This document shows positions 36,053-47,417 of a DNA stretch of 64,000 bases, one piece after another. The notes under the pieces are model-generated. The model was not told where the DNA came from. It did not search any database and saw only the letters and a list, made by a program, of their open reading frames with translations. Every line of letters starts with the position of its first letter. Within the stretch, counting starts at the first letter, position 1. A program made the position numbers and the translations under genes. The stretch lies in contig OX485808.1 in the NCBI GenBank assembly GCA_950295325.1, positions 1,800,501-1,864,500 of the forward strand, given 5' to 3'. The DNA comes from Polytrichum commune (taxonomy: Eukaryota; Streptophyta; Polytrichopsida; Polytrichales; Polytrichaceae).

Positions 36053-36667
36053 CAACAATAATTTTAATTTTTTTGACAAATATTGTTATAGGATATTGGA
36101 AGAGATATTGGAGATCTTTCTTTATCATTTTTTTTTCATATCCTTACTAACACTATATTCAAACATGTAACTTCAACATATTACCATAGATAATATTGAG
36201 TGTTTGAGTTTACATTTGATGTTACTTACTTTCATAGTGGTATTAGTATTGAGTAGATGCGTTCGTATTTATTGTATCAAACTCTAAATATGTTATTTAT
36301 TGTAGGGACACTACAACACTACATTTTTTGTCAAACATTTTTTTAAACAAATAAAGTTAACTACATTTTTTTGACAGGTCAAATCACAAATAACTTAAGT
36401 TACAAAACCCAACTACACAAAATATGATATCTAGTGTTTGATACCCTATATACAAGCGCATGCACTAAATATCAATAACCATATGAAAGTCAGTGACATA
36501 AAATGTAAACTCTCACAATAAGTATCATCTATGGTAATATGTAGAATTTACATGTTTGCAATTAGTGTTAGGAAGGATGTGAAAAGAAAAAATTTACGTG
36601 AAAGTAGAAGGTAAGCGACACATTTATGTGTAACAATAATTGTCAAAGATTTAAAAATTAATGTTGA
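36053..36667. repeat. Imperfect fold-back (MITE-like), arms about 255 bp
   Basis: Left arm about 36053-36309 and right arm about 36409-36667 are diverged reverse complements. Shared blocks include CATATTACCATAGAT, AACATGTAA, GAGTTTACAT and TTTGACAA. AT-rich, old, no coding capacity; no clear target duplication seen. Confidence 0.65.
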
Positions 36668-37380
36668 GCATAGTAGAGTGGTAACAACACTAAATATAAT
36701 GAAACACACACCCCATATTTTGTGTAGTTATTTCATCACGGAATTAGCAATGTCATTTGATGGTTGGCGCCACGAAGAGCCACGAAGGCCACACATTAGT
36801 AAACTTGAAGTGAACTTCAAGATGGATTCAAATATCATTAATAGATTGAACTAAAACGCCACATTGGTAGTTAGTATCCCTTTAACAACGTCCACATACG
36901 TTCCTCATTGCCACACTTGCATGCGAGATAATAGAGCAATGTTCTAGGGTTTAGGGTTTATGGGAGACAAATAAATAATTTTATTCATCACGACAATGGC
37001 CTCAAGCCTTGGAAACCCTTTCATAATTGCAGCCTCCAAATGGCCCAAACCCCACCTAAATAGGTTTACACTTGAAAGCATTGAATGGAGTTAAAATATT
37101 GGTTAAAATATACCGTCATGACACTTGAAAAAATTAATGTGGCCGCCACCCTTCCTCCCAACGGCGTATGTCATATCCACAAAAGACAAAAAAAAGAAGA
37201 TTAAATATCATAGACTAAGTCATATGACGGCTGGGGTATCAGAGGGGCATTGATAGATGCGCATTTTCCACTATAAACAAAAAACGGGGAATTATGTTAG
37301 GAGGTTTTGAAATAATCAAAATATGAGAACAAGGCGGGAAAGGCATCCAATGAGGAAGTCCGAGAAACGGAGGTGGATAG

Positions 37381-37440
37381 TATAAAGGGACGCACCCCCC
37401 AAAATTCAGTCATTTTTTGCTCTTCTCCCACTCTTGAATT
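37381..37440 (+). promoter_or_regulatory. Promoter-like TATA and pyrimidine patch
   Basis: TATAAAGG at 37381-37388, then about 30 bp on a CAGTCATTTTTTGCTCTTCTCC stretch split here as a pyrimidine-rich start region (37408-37430). The transcript, if any, would run into the 79-bp array and then into the LTR at 38310. No open frame of note follows. Confidence 0.35.
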
Positions 37441-37650
37441 CGTGGAGAGAACTCTTAGTCGGAGCTATACTTCAAGGTTCGTGCATGCTTCCGTTCATTA
37501 GCACTTATCCACAGCATGCAAGTTCATGAGCACCTATCCACAGCATGGAAGCCCACCGTGAACTTTGCAATGAGCTCAAAATCAACACATTTCGGATTAT
37601 CCGCCGCATTATCCGCCGGATTTTGAGGGTTTTAGGGTGACTCTTATCAG

Positions 37651-38309
37651 GTTTGGGTCGGTCGACCCAAACCCCTCCGCTAGTGTGGGCGGATTTCAGC
37701 CTGACCCTGATCATCTGAGGAGTCCATCTTGCCCCTCAAGGTTTGGGTCGGTCGACCCAAACCTTTACTCTCATGAGGCAGTTACTAGGGTGGACACGGA
37801 GTCCATCCTGCCCCTCAATGTTTGGGTCGGTCGACCCAAACCCACCCTCACATGGGGCATGTACTAGGGTGCGCATGGAGCCCATGCTGCCCCTCAATGT
37901 TTGGGTCGGTCGACTCAAACCTATCCCCTCGTGAGGCAGGATCTAGAGTGGACAAGGAGCCCATCTTGGCCCTCAAGGTTTGGGTCGGTCGACCCAAACC
38001 TATCCCCTCGTGAGGCAGGGTCTAGAGTGGACAAGGAGCCCATCCTGGCCCTCAAGGTTTGGGTCGGTCGACCCAAACCTATACCCTCATGAGGCAGGTA
38101 CTAGGGTGGACACGGAGTCCATCTTGCCCCTCAAGGTTTGGGTCGGTCGACCCAAACCCACCCTCACATGGGGCAGGTACTAGGGTGCACACTGAGCCCA
38201 TCCTGCCCCTCAATGTTTGGGTCGGTCGACCCAAACCTATACTCTCATGAGGCAGGTACTAGGATGGACACGGAGTCCATCCTGCCCCTCAAGGTTTGGG
38301 TCGGTCGAC
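37651..38309. repeat. Palindrome array, strict 79-bp period, 9 copies
   Basis: Palindromes with centre GT start at 37651, 37741, 37820, 37899, 37978, 38057, 38136, 38215 and 38294; from the second onward every step is 79 bp. Spacers are alike (CTCATGAGGCAGG, TAGGGTGGACACGGAG, CATCCTGCCCCTCAA). The ninth palindrome is cut by the family T LTR at 38310. 79 is not a multiple of three, so a translated product would cycle frames. Confidence 0.96.
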
Positions 38310-40138
38310 TGTGAGGCCAAACCCCCCACCCTTAAACGTCCGTAGTCCGAATAGTGGGTTTGGGCTCACATTCCTCCGCGGTATTGGATTTGGACTTGGA
38401 TGAGTCCATAGTGCAAGGTTCACCCTTCAAGTGGTCTTGGATTTAACTTTGGTCTTTGCTTCCTTTGTCTTGCCATCGCGAGAGTGCTCCACATTCTCCA
38501 TTAAGTTGTGCACGTGGTTTATTTTTAAAGAGAGGATGCAAGTGTTAAAAAAAACACTATTCTCTATAGTCAATCTCAAATACATTTACTTGTGAAAGCC
38601 ACACATAACACTAACTAGCATAATGTAACTAACTACTTGTCTATGAGCTAATTAGGTAGGCTATCTACTAAGCTCCTTCATGACCCATCTCTTTACTTTC
38701 TAATTACATAAACCTAGCTCCTTCATAAACCCAGCTCCTTCATAAACCCAGCTTCTTAGCTTCTAACTAAACAAACCCAGCTCCTTCATGAACCCAGCTC
38801 CTTAGTTTCTAACTAAACAAACCCAGCTCCTTCATAAACCCAGCTCCTTCATAAACCCAGCTCTTTACTTTCTAACTAAACAAACCCAGCTCCTTCATAA
38901 ACCCAGCTCCTTCATGAACCCACAACTTTGTAGTTGTAATCCCCAACTACCTCACTAATTATCCAAGCCCTTAACTAATCTTCCTACCTAATTTCCCTAA
39001 TTCTACTAACAACCCCTTTCTAATCACACAATTCTTCTCTAATCCTAAAATCCTAAAATCCTAGAGAGGAGAGGGGGAGAGAGAATTTCCTAACTTCACT
39101 AAGACTAACTAATCCACACAAGTATATTTTTGCACTCATCACAACATCAAGTGCTCAACTCTTAAATATGGAACTTGCAACCACGTGTATTCAAAACATG
39201 AACTTAAAGTACCACAAATTGGAATCATGAATTAACTTTAAAATCCTTCACGTCAACACTAATTCTACCAAGAGGTCAAGCCCTCTTCAAGGCTAACAAG
39301 CCTTGGCTCTCAAACTAAAAACTAAGCACACACATGTGCTCCAATATGGCTTCCCACACCCACACTTATAACTCGTGGGGTGCCTTGGAGCACAAAGGAA
39401 AGAGAGGATGAGTGAGGGAAGAATGAGGGATTATATAGTAAGCTTGAGGGGGTGAGCACCCTCAAGGCTCACGATAAGCCCTTGAGATTTCCTCCTACTT
39501 AGTAGGCGCCAATCCTATCTTCTAAGTCTTCCTCCCTCAAATGATCAACAAGAATCCTAATTCGAACATTTAACTAGCCTTGGCTTTCTACCTACCACAC
39601 TTTACCAAACTTGGGATGCTTCACCCCAAACTTAGCCTCCTTCGCTTTCCGCCGCCATAACTTTCTCCCCTTACTTTCCCAAATCGTCGCTCACCACTTA
39701 ATTCAAACCACGATGCTTAACTCGTGATTTGATTGGTGCTTTGAGAATTTGCTTATCCTCCACCTTGCATTCTTCCTTGGGCCTTCCCCATTAAGTGGCC
39801 ATGATGAGGTGGTCCACTTGTGCGCTCCATGTGATCCTCCATTCATCCCAATTCGAATGCACTTGCCTCTTGAGTCACTTTGGTTGTCTCCATCCATTTG
39901 TACTAGCCTACTCACTAACTACTCAATCCAAGTTCTCCTTACCTATCCTCATTCACTCAAATCCTTCCGAAGGTAAAAACACAATAACAACTCACATCCT
40001 AGCCTCTTACAACATGGTACTTCTAAGGCTAACATTTCACTTTTTTTATATTTTTGTGAAGTAACATGCTACTTCAAAGTGCATCAACTAACGTTTCAAG
40101 GGTCTAAGACTAAATGTGGGCACCCTTTTGGGCTCACA
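38310..40138 (-). repeat. Family T LTR 1
   Basis: 1,829 bp from TGTGAGGCC to GGGCTCACA on +. It is shorter than the other two LTRs and differs at several bases near the left edge. It contains the CTCCTTCATAAACCCAG minisatellite at about 38690-38930. Left flank is TCGAC, half of a palindrome. Confidence 0.85.
38690..38935. repeat. Minisatellite, ~17-bp unit CTCCTTCATAAACCCAG
   Basis: Units alternate with TTCTAACTAAACAAACCCAG. Larger versions at 49020-49385 and 59480-59850 in LTRs 2 and 3. Confidence 0.85.
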
Positions 40139-40199
40139 TAATTGGCGACCATCGGGGGATGAATCCAAACATCTCTTGCTCCAAGGGTAAGTTGCCTAG

Positions 40200-43100
40200 T
40201 CAAGCTCGGTACTCCTTACATCTACTTCCCGATGTACGGGTAGGAAAGAGCTCACCATTCAACGTTTCCAATTGAATTGAATTATTAGGAAATACCTCAT
40301 AGACAAGGTAAGGTCCTAACCATACCGCATTGAATTTCGCCGGAAATTCAAGCTTTCGTGCGTCTTGAATCATGACCATCATTCCCGGTGTTAGGGCCCT
40401 TCTCTTATGTCGTTTGTCGAAAGTAATCTTTCTCCTTCTTTGGATTGCCTCAATATGTTGAGCCGCCATTCTCCTCCCTTCGTCAAGTGCTTCCAAATCG
40501 GTTAGTCGATTTCGTAAGGATTGACTTTCGGTAAGTCTCGTACTCACGGCCACCCTAAGTGACTCGACTTCATATTCGATTGGTAGTGTCGCTTCAAGAC
40601 CATAGACTAAGGAAAATGGTGTAGCACGCGTAGTTACCTTATAGGTTGTACGGTATGCCCAAAGTGCCGCCGTTAGTTTCGTATCCCAATCCCGCTTCGA
40701 GTCTATAACCGTCTTGCGTAGTATACTCACCAAAATTCCGTTAACCCTTTCCGTTTGTCCATTGGTTTGTGGGTGGTAGGGAGTAGTCTTCCGGTGATCA
40801 ATTTTAAATTTCTCTGTCATCTCTCGAATCAAGTCATTCAAAAAGTGAGTACCCCTATCGCTTACTAGGATCTTCGGCACCCCGAACCGCGAAATTATGT
40901 TTTCGTACATAAATGTTGCCGCGTGTTCCGCCGTGTCGGTCTTCACCGCTTTGGCTTCCGCCCACTTGGTGAGGTACTCGGTTGCCACCACAATATATTT
41001 CATTCCTTTTGAAGATTGGGGATGGACCTCACCCACATAGTCGACGCCCCATTTTTCGAAAGGAATTAAGGGTAATGATACATGTAAAGGCATCTCCATT
41101 TTAAGGTCGTTTCGGGCATACCGTTGGCAAGCATCGCATTTCCTTACATAGTCATGGGCGTCCTTAAATAGTGTAGGCCAAAAGTAGCCCGCTCTAAGTA
41201 TTTTTTGCCCGGTGAGTTGACCCGAGAAGTGACCGCCGCAAGCGCTATCGTGGCAAGCGATTAAAATCGCTTCAACCTCCGTTTTTGACACGCATCGTCG
41301 TAAAATACCATCGGACCCCCTTCTAAACAACCTATGGCCCACTACAACAAATTGCCTACTATTTACCCTCACCTTCCTTCTCTCTTCTTTTGTCCACTCT
41401 TTGGGCAACTTGTGGGTTGTTAGAAATTCCACTATGCCCGCATACCACTCCGGTGTAGAAGTGACCACAAAGAGGCTATCATCTACTAACATATCATTTA
41501 CCGGATTTTTTCCTATCTCCTCCGACAACCTAGACAAGTGGTCCGCTTGTAAATGCATACGACCCGGTTTATATTCCACCGTGTAGTCGAATTCTTCTAA
41601 TAACAAAACCCACCTAGCTAACCTACCACTTAACTCCGCCTTGTTAATTAGATACTTGATAGCCATGTGGTCAACAAAAAATACAACCGGGTTGCACATG
41701 AGGTAATGCCTAAACTTTTTAACGGAAAACACCATGGCTAGGCACTCCCTCTCCGTTGTAGAGTAGTTTCTTTCGGCGGGGGTCAATTGCTTACTCGCAT
41801 AAGCTATAGGTTGATCCTTCTCTTTTTCTCCCGTTGCTTGACAAAGCGCACTCCCTATTGCCACATTACTAGCATCACAATAGACGTGAAAAGGTTTACC
41901 CCAATTGGGTGGTATCAACACCGGATAGGTGCTCAACCTATCCCGCAATTCCTCAAAGGCTTTTTGACAAGCATCCGTCCACTCGAATTTGACATCCTTT
42001 TTGAGCAAATGGGTAATGGGCACCGCTATCTTTGAAAAATTAGGAATAAGTTCCCGGTACCATCCCACATGTCCTAACAACTTAGAGATCCCCTTGGAAT
42101 TGGTTGGAGTTGCCAAGTCGCTTATGGCCGCAATCTTATCCGGATCGGGTTCTCTACCTTTCTCACTAACAACATAACCCAACAACACTCCCTTATTCAC
42201 TCCCAAAAATGTCTTATCCGGGTTCAATGCTAACCTCATCTTCCTACACCTAACCAATGCCTCCCTAACACAATGTAGGTGATCATCCACATTACTTTGT
42301 GTGCTAAAATCGTCCACAAAGACGGTCATGGATTTGAACAACAAGTCGGTGAAGATATACATTACTAATCGTTGGAAAGTAGCCGGGGCATTACATAACC
42401 CAAATGGCATCACTACCCACACAAAAGTACCCCAAGGTGTAGTAAAAGCCGTTTTATGGATATCTTGGAGGGCTATGGAAATTTGATTATAACCCGCATA
42501 CCCATCCATAAAGGTATATCGCGAATGACCTCCAACCTCCTCAAGCAACAAGGTGATAAAAGGTAAGGGGAAGTGATCCTTTTGTGTGCACGAATTCAAT
42601 TTCCTATAGTCGACACAAACCCTTAATTTCCCATTTTTTTTCTTTACTAAGACCATAGGAGAAACCCAATCCGTGATTTCCACCGGCTTGATAAACCCGG
42701 CCTTCAATAACCTTTCCAATTCCGCTTTCACCAACAATTGCAATTGAGGATTCATCCTCCTCTCCTTTTGTCTAATTGGCCTCGCCCCCGGAATTAAAGG
42801 AATCCGGTGCTCTACCATTTCCCTAGGAATTCCCTTAAGCTCATCGTAGGACCATGCAAAAGTATCACTAAACTCATCCACCAAATTGCTATACTCCCTA
42901 ACCTCTTTCTCCCCCCATTTGGAGCCCATCTTCATTTGTCGGGTTTTTCCATTCTTTAATTTCACATCCACGTACCGCCAATCCGCTTCCGACACATGTG
43001 CTTGTTCCTCTTTGTTCCGATACCAATCGGAAGGCACATTGGGGTAATCTTTCACATCTTGACCTACAACTATCCCCGTAGACGTGGTCTTGAAATGTAA

Positions 43101-45336
43101 AGGCTCCTCCAATTTCGATGACTCAATAATCACATCCTCCTCTTGAGTCCCATCTACATGAATTAAACTAACCTCACCCTCTTCCACGTCATCTACCCAA
43201 GGTGTTAACCCACCGCTAACCCACTCTTCCTCGGTGAGCACCTCACATGGCTCCAACAATGAGCCCTCTCCTAAACTAACACTAGGAAATTCACTCCCTA
43301 AGCCTACTTGGTGAAATGTAACTATTACATCAACCTCGGACTCGGGGTACTCCCTTAGCCATTGGGCATAATCCCCATTATCCCCATAATTGTAAAAATT
43401 AGGACCTAGACTTCCCGAGCCCGAATCTATAACAACCCTTTGACCTTCGGGATGGACGACTCCCACCAATGCCTTGCCAATCTCATTCTCGTTTAAGTCA
43501 TCAATTTCCTTCTCCAATGGCAAATACATCTCCTTCTTCATCCATCCTTCTAATGAACCAATGGACACTATGACCCTATTACCCTCCGGACCATAAGTGA
43601 TGGATGGTTTAGGTCCACCCCAATTGACCATAGCATTCGCCATCCGCAACCAAGGCCTACCTAGCAAAATGGGGAAGGTATCCTTGTTGGAGTGCATTTT
43701 AATGACATGGAAGGTGACCAAGTACTCCTCACCTCCCGTAGTCATTCTACAATCCTTGATCATCCCCAAAGGCGTAGTCGAACTTTGATTTGCCATATTT
43801 ATGACCAAAGGTGAAGGCCCCGTGAGTCCAAGTCCCAATTTTTTCATAGTATCCTCCGGTAGTATATTTAGACTACTCCCTCCGTCGACTAGCACATTAG
43901 GAACCACCTTATCTACTATAACAACTTCTATTTCTATAGCTTTCACGTCTCTTCCACCTTGTGATTGGATCCTAGCGGCTATTTTAGCTTTCACCTTCCT
44001 CATCCTCTTGTGTACCGGCATTCCCTCCTTTAATGTTTTCCTTGCCGTGGGTGAAATTTCCAATAGTTGGCCGAAAGTAATATCCGCCTTGAGTGTACTA
44101 AGGTCCGCCCACAAGTCGTACCCGGTAGATCTTTCCACCTTAGAATTACCCACTACGTCGAATTCGTCTACGGGAACCCCCGGTCCTTCCCATTCACCCA
44201 CATCGCTATTATCCAAGTCATGTACCGCATTAGTCCTCTCCCTATCTTGTAAAATTATATTTTCCCTCACCACATCCTTAGTAGCTCTTCTAGCTACCCT
44301 ATCCAACTCGGAGAGATTAATCTCTTCATCCGAAGAGTAATTTCCTTGCTCTCCTATTCCTACCTCCAACGGGGCATCCCCTCTCCTAGCCCTAGTAGTT
44401 ACCGCTAGTGCAGGTGCTTCTTCAACCACACCCTTACCCTTCACTAACTCATATGTAATAGCATTGGTGTGAGGAGGCCATTGACTTTGCTCCTCTCCAA
44501 TTCTCGTTGGGAGAGGAAGCATGTCATCACATGTGGCCTCCAACACTCCATCCATGAACCTAACATCTTGGGAGTGAGATGGTCCCGGATCCGTTGGAGG
44601 CGCTTGTCTCCCGTTACTACCATTAGGTGGAACTCCTTGTCTATTTTGTATTGGAATGTAACCGGTTGTAGTTTGCAAGCCCGCCGGTGGATGAAAAGTT
44701 TGCCTAGCATTACTATGGTCATAGTATAAGTTAGGTGGCCTAAGTTCATTGGCCGGTACTCCTTGTGGCCTAGCACCTCGCATATTATCCCTTGCTTGTT
44801 GTTGTGGATTAGCCACCGGGTAAGGGACATTAATTATTTTGTCCGGTTGGCGACACGTATCCGAGGGATGACTTCCTCCACAATTGCTACAATTAAACTC
44901 TTGACCTTCGGACCAACATTGTCCTTGAGCGTGCCACCTTCCACAAAAGGGATGAAATTCCTTCTTCTCTAAATTTTGGCCACCTTGCCCTCTAGGTTGT
45001 GGTCCTCTATTGCTTCCATTTCCATAGTGAGGTGGCGCTTGACCTCGTTGATTTTGTTGAGGTGGGTTACCGTTAATTCTTTGGTCACGGTTTTGTCCAC
45101 TTCTACAAAATTGACGCGTGTGGCCCGGTTGGCCACATTGGACACACCATAATCCGGAAGAATGCCTACCCGACTCAACCGGGGGTGGAGGCCCCGGTTG
45201 TTGACTCCGGATCATTAATGACATTTGATCCGTGAGGCTTTGCATTTGTTTTATCATAGCCTCTTGGAATCCTAGTTGGCTAGCACCTAGTCTTCTCTCA
45301 ACCTCCTCCAAGTGTGGATCCGTTCTAGGGGCCGGT
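40200..45336 (-). CDS. Family T gag C-terminus and pol (copy 1)
   Basis: Open for about 1,700 codons on -. Order: Gln/Pro-rich gag tail with zinc knuckles, aspartic protease, reverse transcriptase, RNase H, integrase. Part of a retroelement fossil. The 80 or so residues that would precede it on the same open stretch are antisense LTR DNA, not element protein. Confidence 0.85.
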
Positions 45337-46309
45337 TGTCGCGCACCTCTCCATGAGGAGTGGCCGAAACACCATGGGCACAAGGGGGACCCCGGAGTGA
45401 CACCCGGGACTTGTGGCGCCGTTGGTGAGAGGGCCCAAGTGATCCTAGTGTGGGTGAGGGCCCCGGGCGTTGGGAACGCCTCCCACCCACGGAGACTAGG
45501 ATGCACAAGGGTAAGGCCATAAGCTATGCGTAGCTCATGGCGTGGTGATTCTAGAATGCTCAAGATCACCTCAATCGGAGGTGTGAGCTAGGAGTTATGG
45601 CCATTTGAGTGGGGTGCTGTCCCGGGACAGCGCCCTGGTACAGCAGTACCTGGGAGTGATTCCCGGGACTGCCAAGGTTCAAACAGGCATAACTTCCTCA
45701 CCACTTGCTCAAATGGAGCAAGTGAGGAGTCCATCGGCATCTACGTGAAGCGTAGATGAACATGGAGTTGTTGGTTGTTATGATCAGACATCATACAAGG
45801 AAGTTATGATGGTCTGAAGCTGCTGGGGGGGTTCTAGGCCCAGCAGCTAAAGGAAAATGTCCAGTTGGCCCCAACTCTTGGTAGAGAGACAAGAGGTTGG
45901 TTGACGGTGGGGTAGGGGCCCCGCGTGAAGTCCTAGAGGCTTATATGGGTGAGGTGGTGTGGCCTCACCCACCCGAGGCCGAACGGCAAGGCCTCCATGG
46001 GCTTTGGCCTATTGTGAGGCCATAGTTGCCTAGTATGCTTCGGGTTGTTGTAGTGTTGCTCCGGCAACGCGATGATCAACATAGGATTGGACTTCCATGG
46101 ATGGAAGTCCACATTGGGGAAATGGGTTACCGATTAAGGGGTGAGTCCCGAAAGCAAAGTAGGAGGGTTGGTTCCCTCCTATGAACTATTGGTCCGGGGT
46201 AAGAGGAGCTATCCATTAGCATGGCGGAATGCGAAGGGTTAGCGCTCGTAACCTTTGCTAGAAACGAAAATTGGCAAGATTATTAAGGGACCTAGCAAGG
46301 GTTGCGACA
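45337..46309 (+). repeat. Family H solo LTR in family T gag (copy 1), target duplication CCGGT
   Basis: 973 bp, CCGGT at 45332-45336 and 46310-46314. Confidence 0.95.
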
Positions 46310-47417
46310 CCGGTAGTGCCAAAAGAGGTGCCGGTTCCCTAACCGCTAAAGGTCGGGGACCGGTGTCCACAATGGCATATGGAATTTGGTTCTCATACTT
46401 AGCGGGTTCTACCGCTACCACCCTAGGGCGTATGGGGATGAATTGTGGGATCAATTCATCCTCCCTTCTCCATAGCCTTTCGTGATCTTTATCCAAGTTT
46501 TCAATATCTCTAGCCGCACGCTTGGCATCCGCCAAGGTCAAGGGATTCCTTTCTAGAACACCCCTAATAGTTCCGGACTTAAAAAACCCTTGAATGAAAA
46601 ATTGCTTTAGCGTGTCGTCGTTGAGCATGGTACCCACAAATCTAGTGCACACTAAATCAAACCTCCTAATGTAAGCCGAAATTTCTTCCTCCCTTCCTTG
46701 CTTCAATGACGACAATGCCCTTAATGCGGTACTTTGACCCACTTCCGGCCTAAATTCGTTAAGAAACTCCCTTTGTAATTGTTCTCATCCCCTAAAATGT
46801 CCCTCGGCATGATCCCGATACCATTCATAGGCTTCCCCCTCTAGAGTGGTAGGAAACCACACTAACCAATAACCCGGGTCGGTTATGAGGAAGCTAGCCA
46901 ACCGTTCGATATACCGTTCCATGTGCCGAGAGGGGTCCTCATCCTTGGTCCCATAAAATTTAGGGAGATGAGATGGCATATCCATCGCCGCTAAATTTTG
47001 TGGAACCACAATTGGTAGGCCTCTTGGCCTAACCAATGGGTCTATTGGAGGTATAGGAGGTATGGGCGGAATTGGGGGTATGGGTGGTGGATTCATCCCC
47101 CGTTCCTCGGCCATGGTGACCGGTGAACTATTCAACAATCCCCTATCAACTTCTACCGGGAATTCTTCTCTAAGTGTGTAATTTTCCGAAGAAGTTTCAC
47201 CACTCAATTTGGAGGGAGTGATCTCCTCTTCAAGTTGAGCTCCAAGTTCTAAGGTGTCTAGAATTGACCTAGTCCTAGGTTCGACGTTCAAACAACTCTC
47301 TATTCTAACATTATCTTGTTCTAATCTATCACTGATTTTAGAGGACCGCCTCTTTCGAGTAGATTTCTCTAGTCCTACTATCAAACTTGGTTTTTGTGAG
47401 CGAGTCCTACCTTGCAT
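46310..47417 (-). CDS. Family T gag N-terminal part (copy 1)
   Basis: Retrotransposon gag-type sequence: basic N-terminus, a PPIPP repeat, then LPKFYGTKDEDPSRHMERY and YEWYRDHAEGHFRG, typical of the Retrotrans_gag fold, then the EEEISAYIRRFD part. Fossil, broken, and split from its C-terminus by the solo LTR. Confidence 0.8.

Larger units (their letters stand above)
34722..37380. other. AT-rich intergenic DNA, no gene seen
   Basis: No convincing open frame or splice structure. Holds a telomere-like run, an old fold-back and diverged direct repeats (35545-35640 against 36850-36945, sharing ATTGCCACACTTG). Confidence 0.6.

Noticed and set aside
37651-38309. CRISPR-like array (regular palindromic repeats with spacers)
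   Set aside because: The spacers are alike from unit to unit, there are no cas genes, and the context is plant nuclear. It is a tandem satellite with a palindrome.
39749-40064. Small frames inside the family T LTR (and repeats at 50212 and 60675)
   Set aside because: Present only as copies of the LTR, with no family signature or start context.
43801-44340. 179-residue plus-strand frame in family T
   Set aside because: Opposite strand of gag-protease; composition is that of a complement frame.
45337-45569. N-terminal 78 residues of the long family T frame as part of the protein
   Set aside because: They are antisense solo-LTR sequence; the same peptide appears beside other insertions of the LTR.
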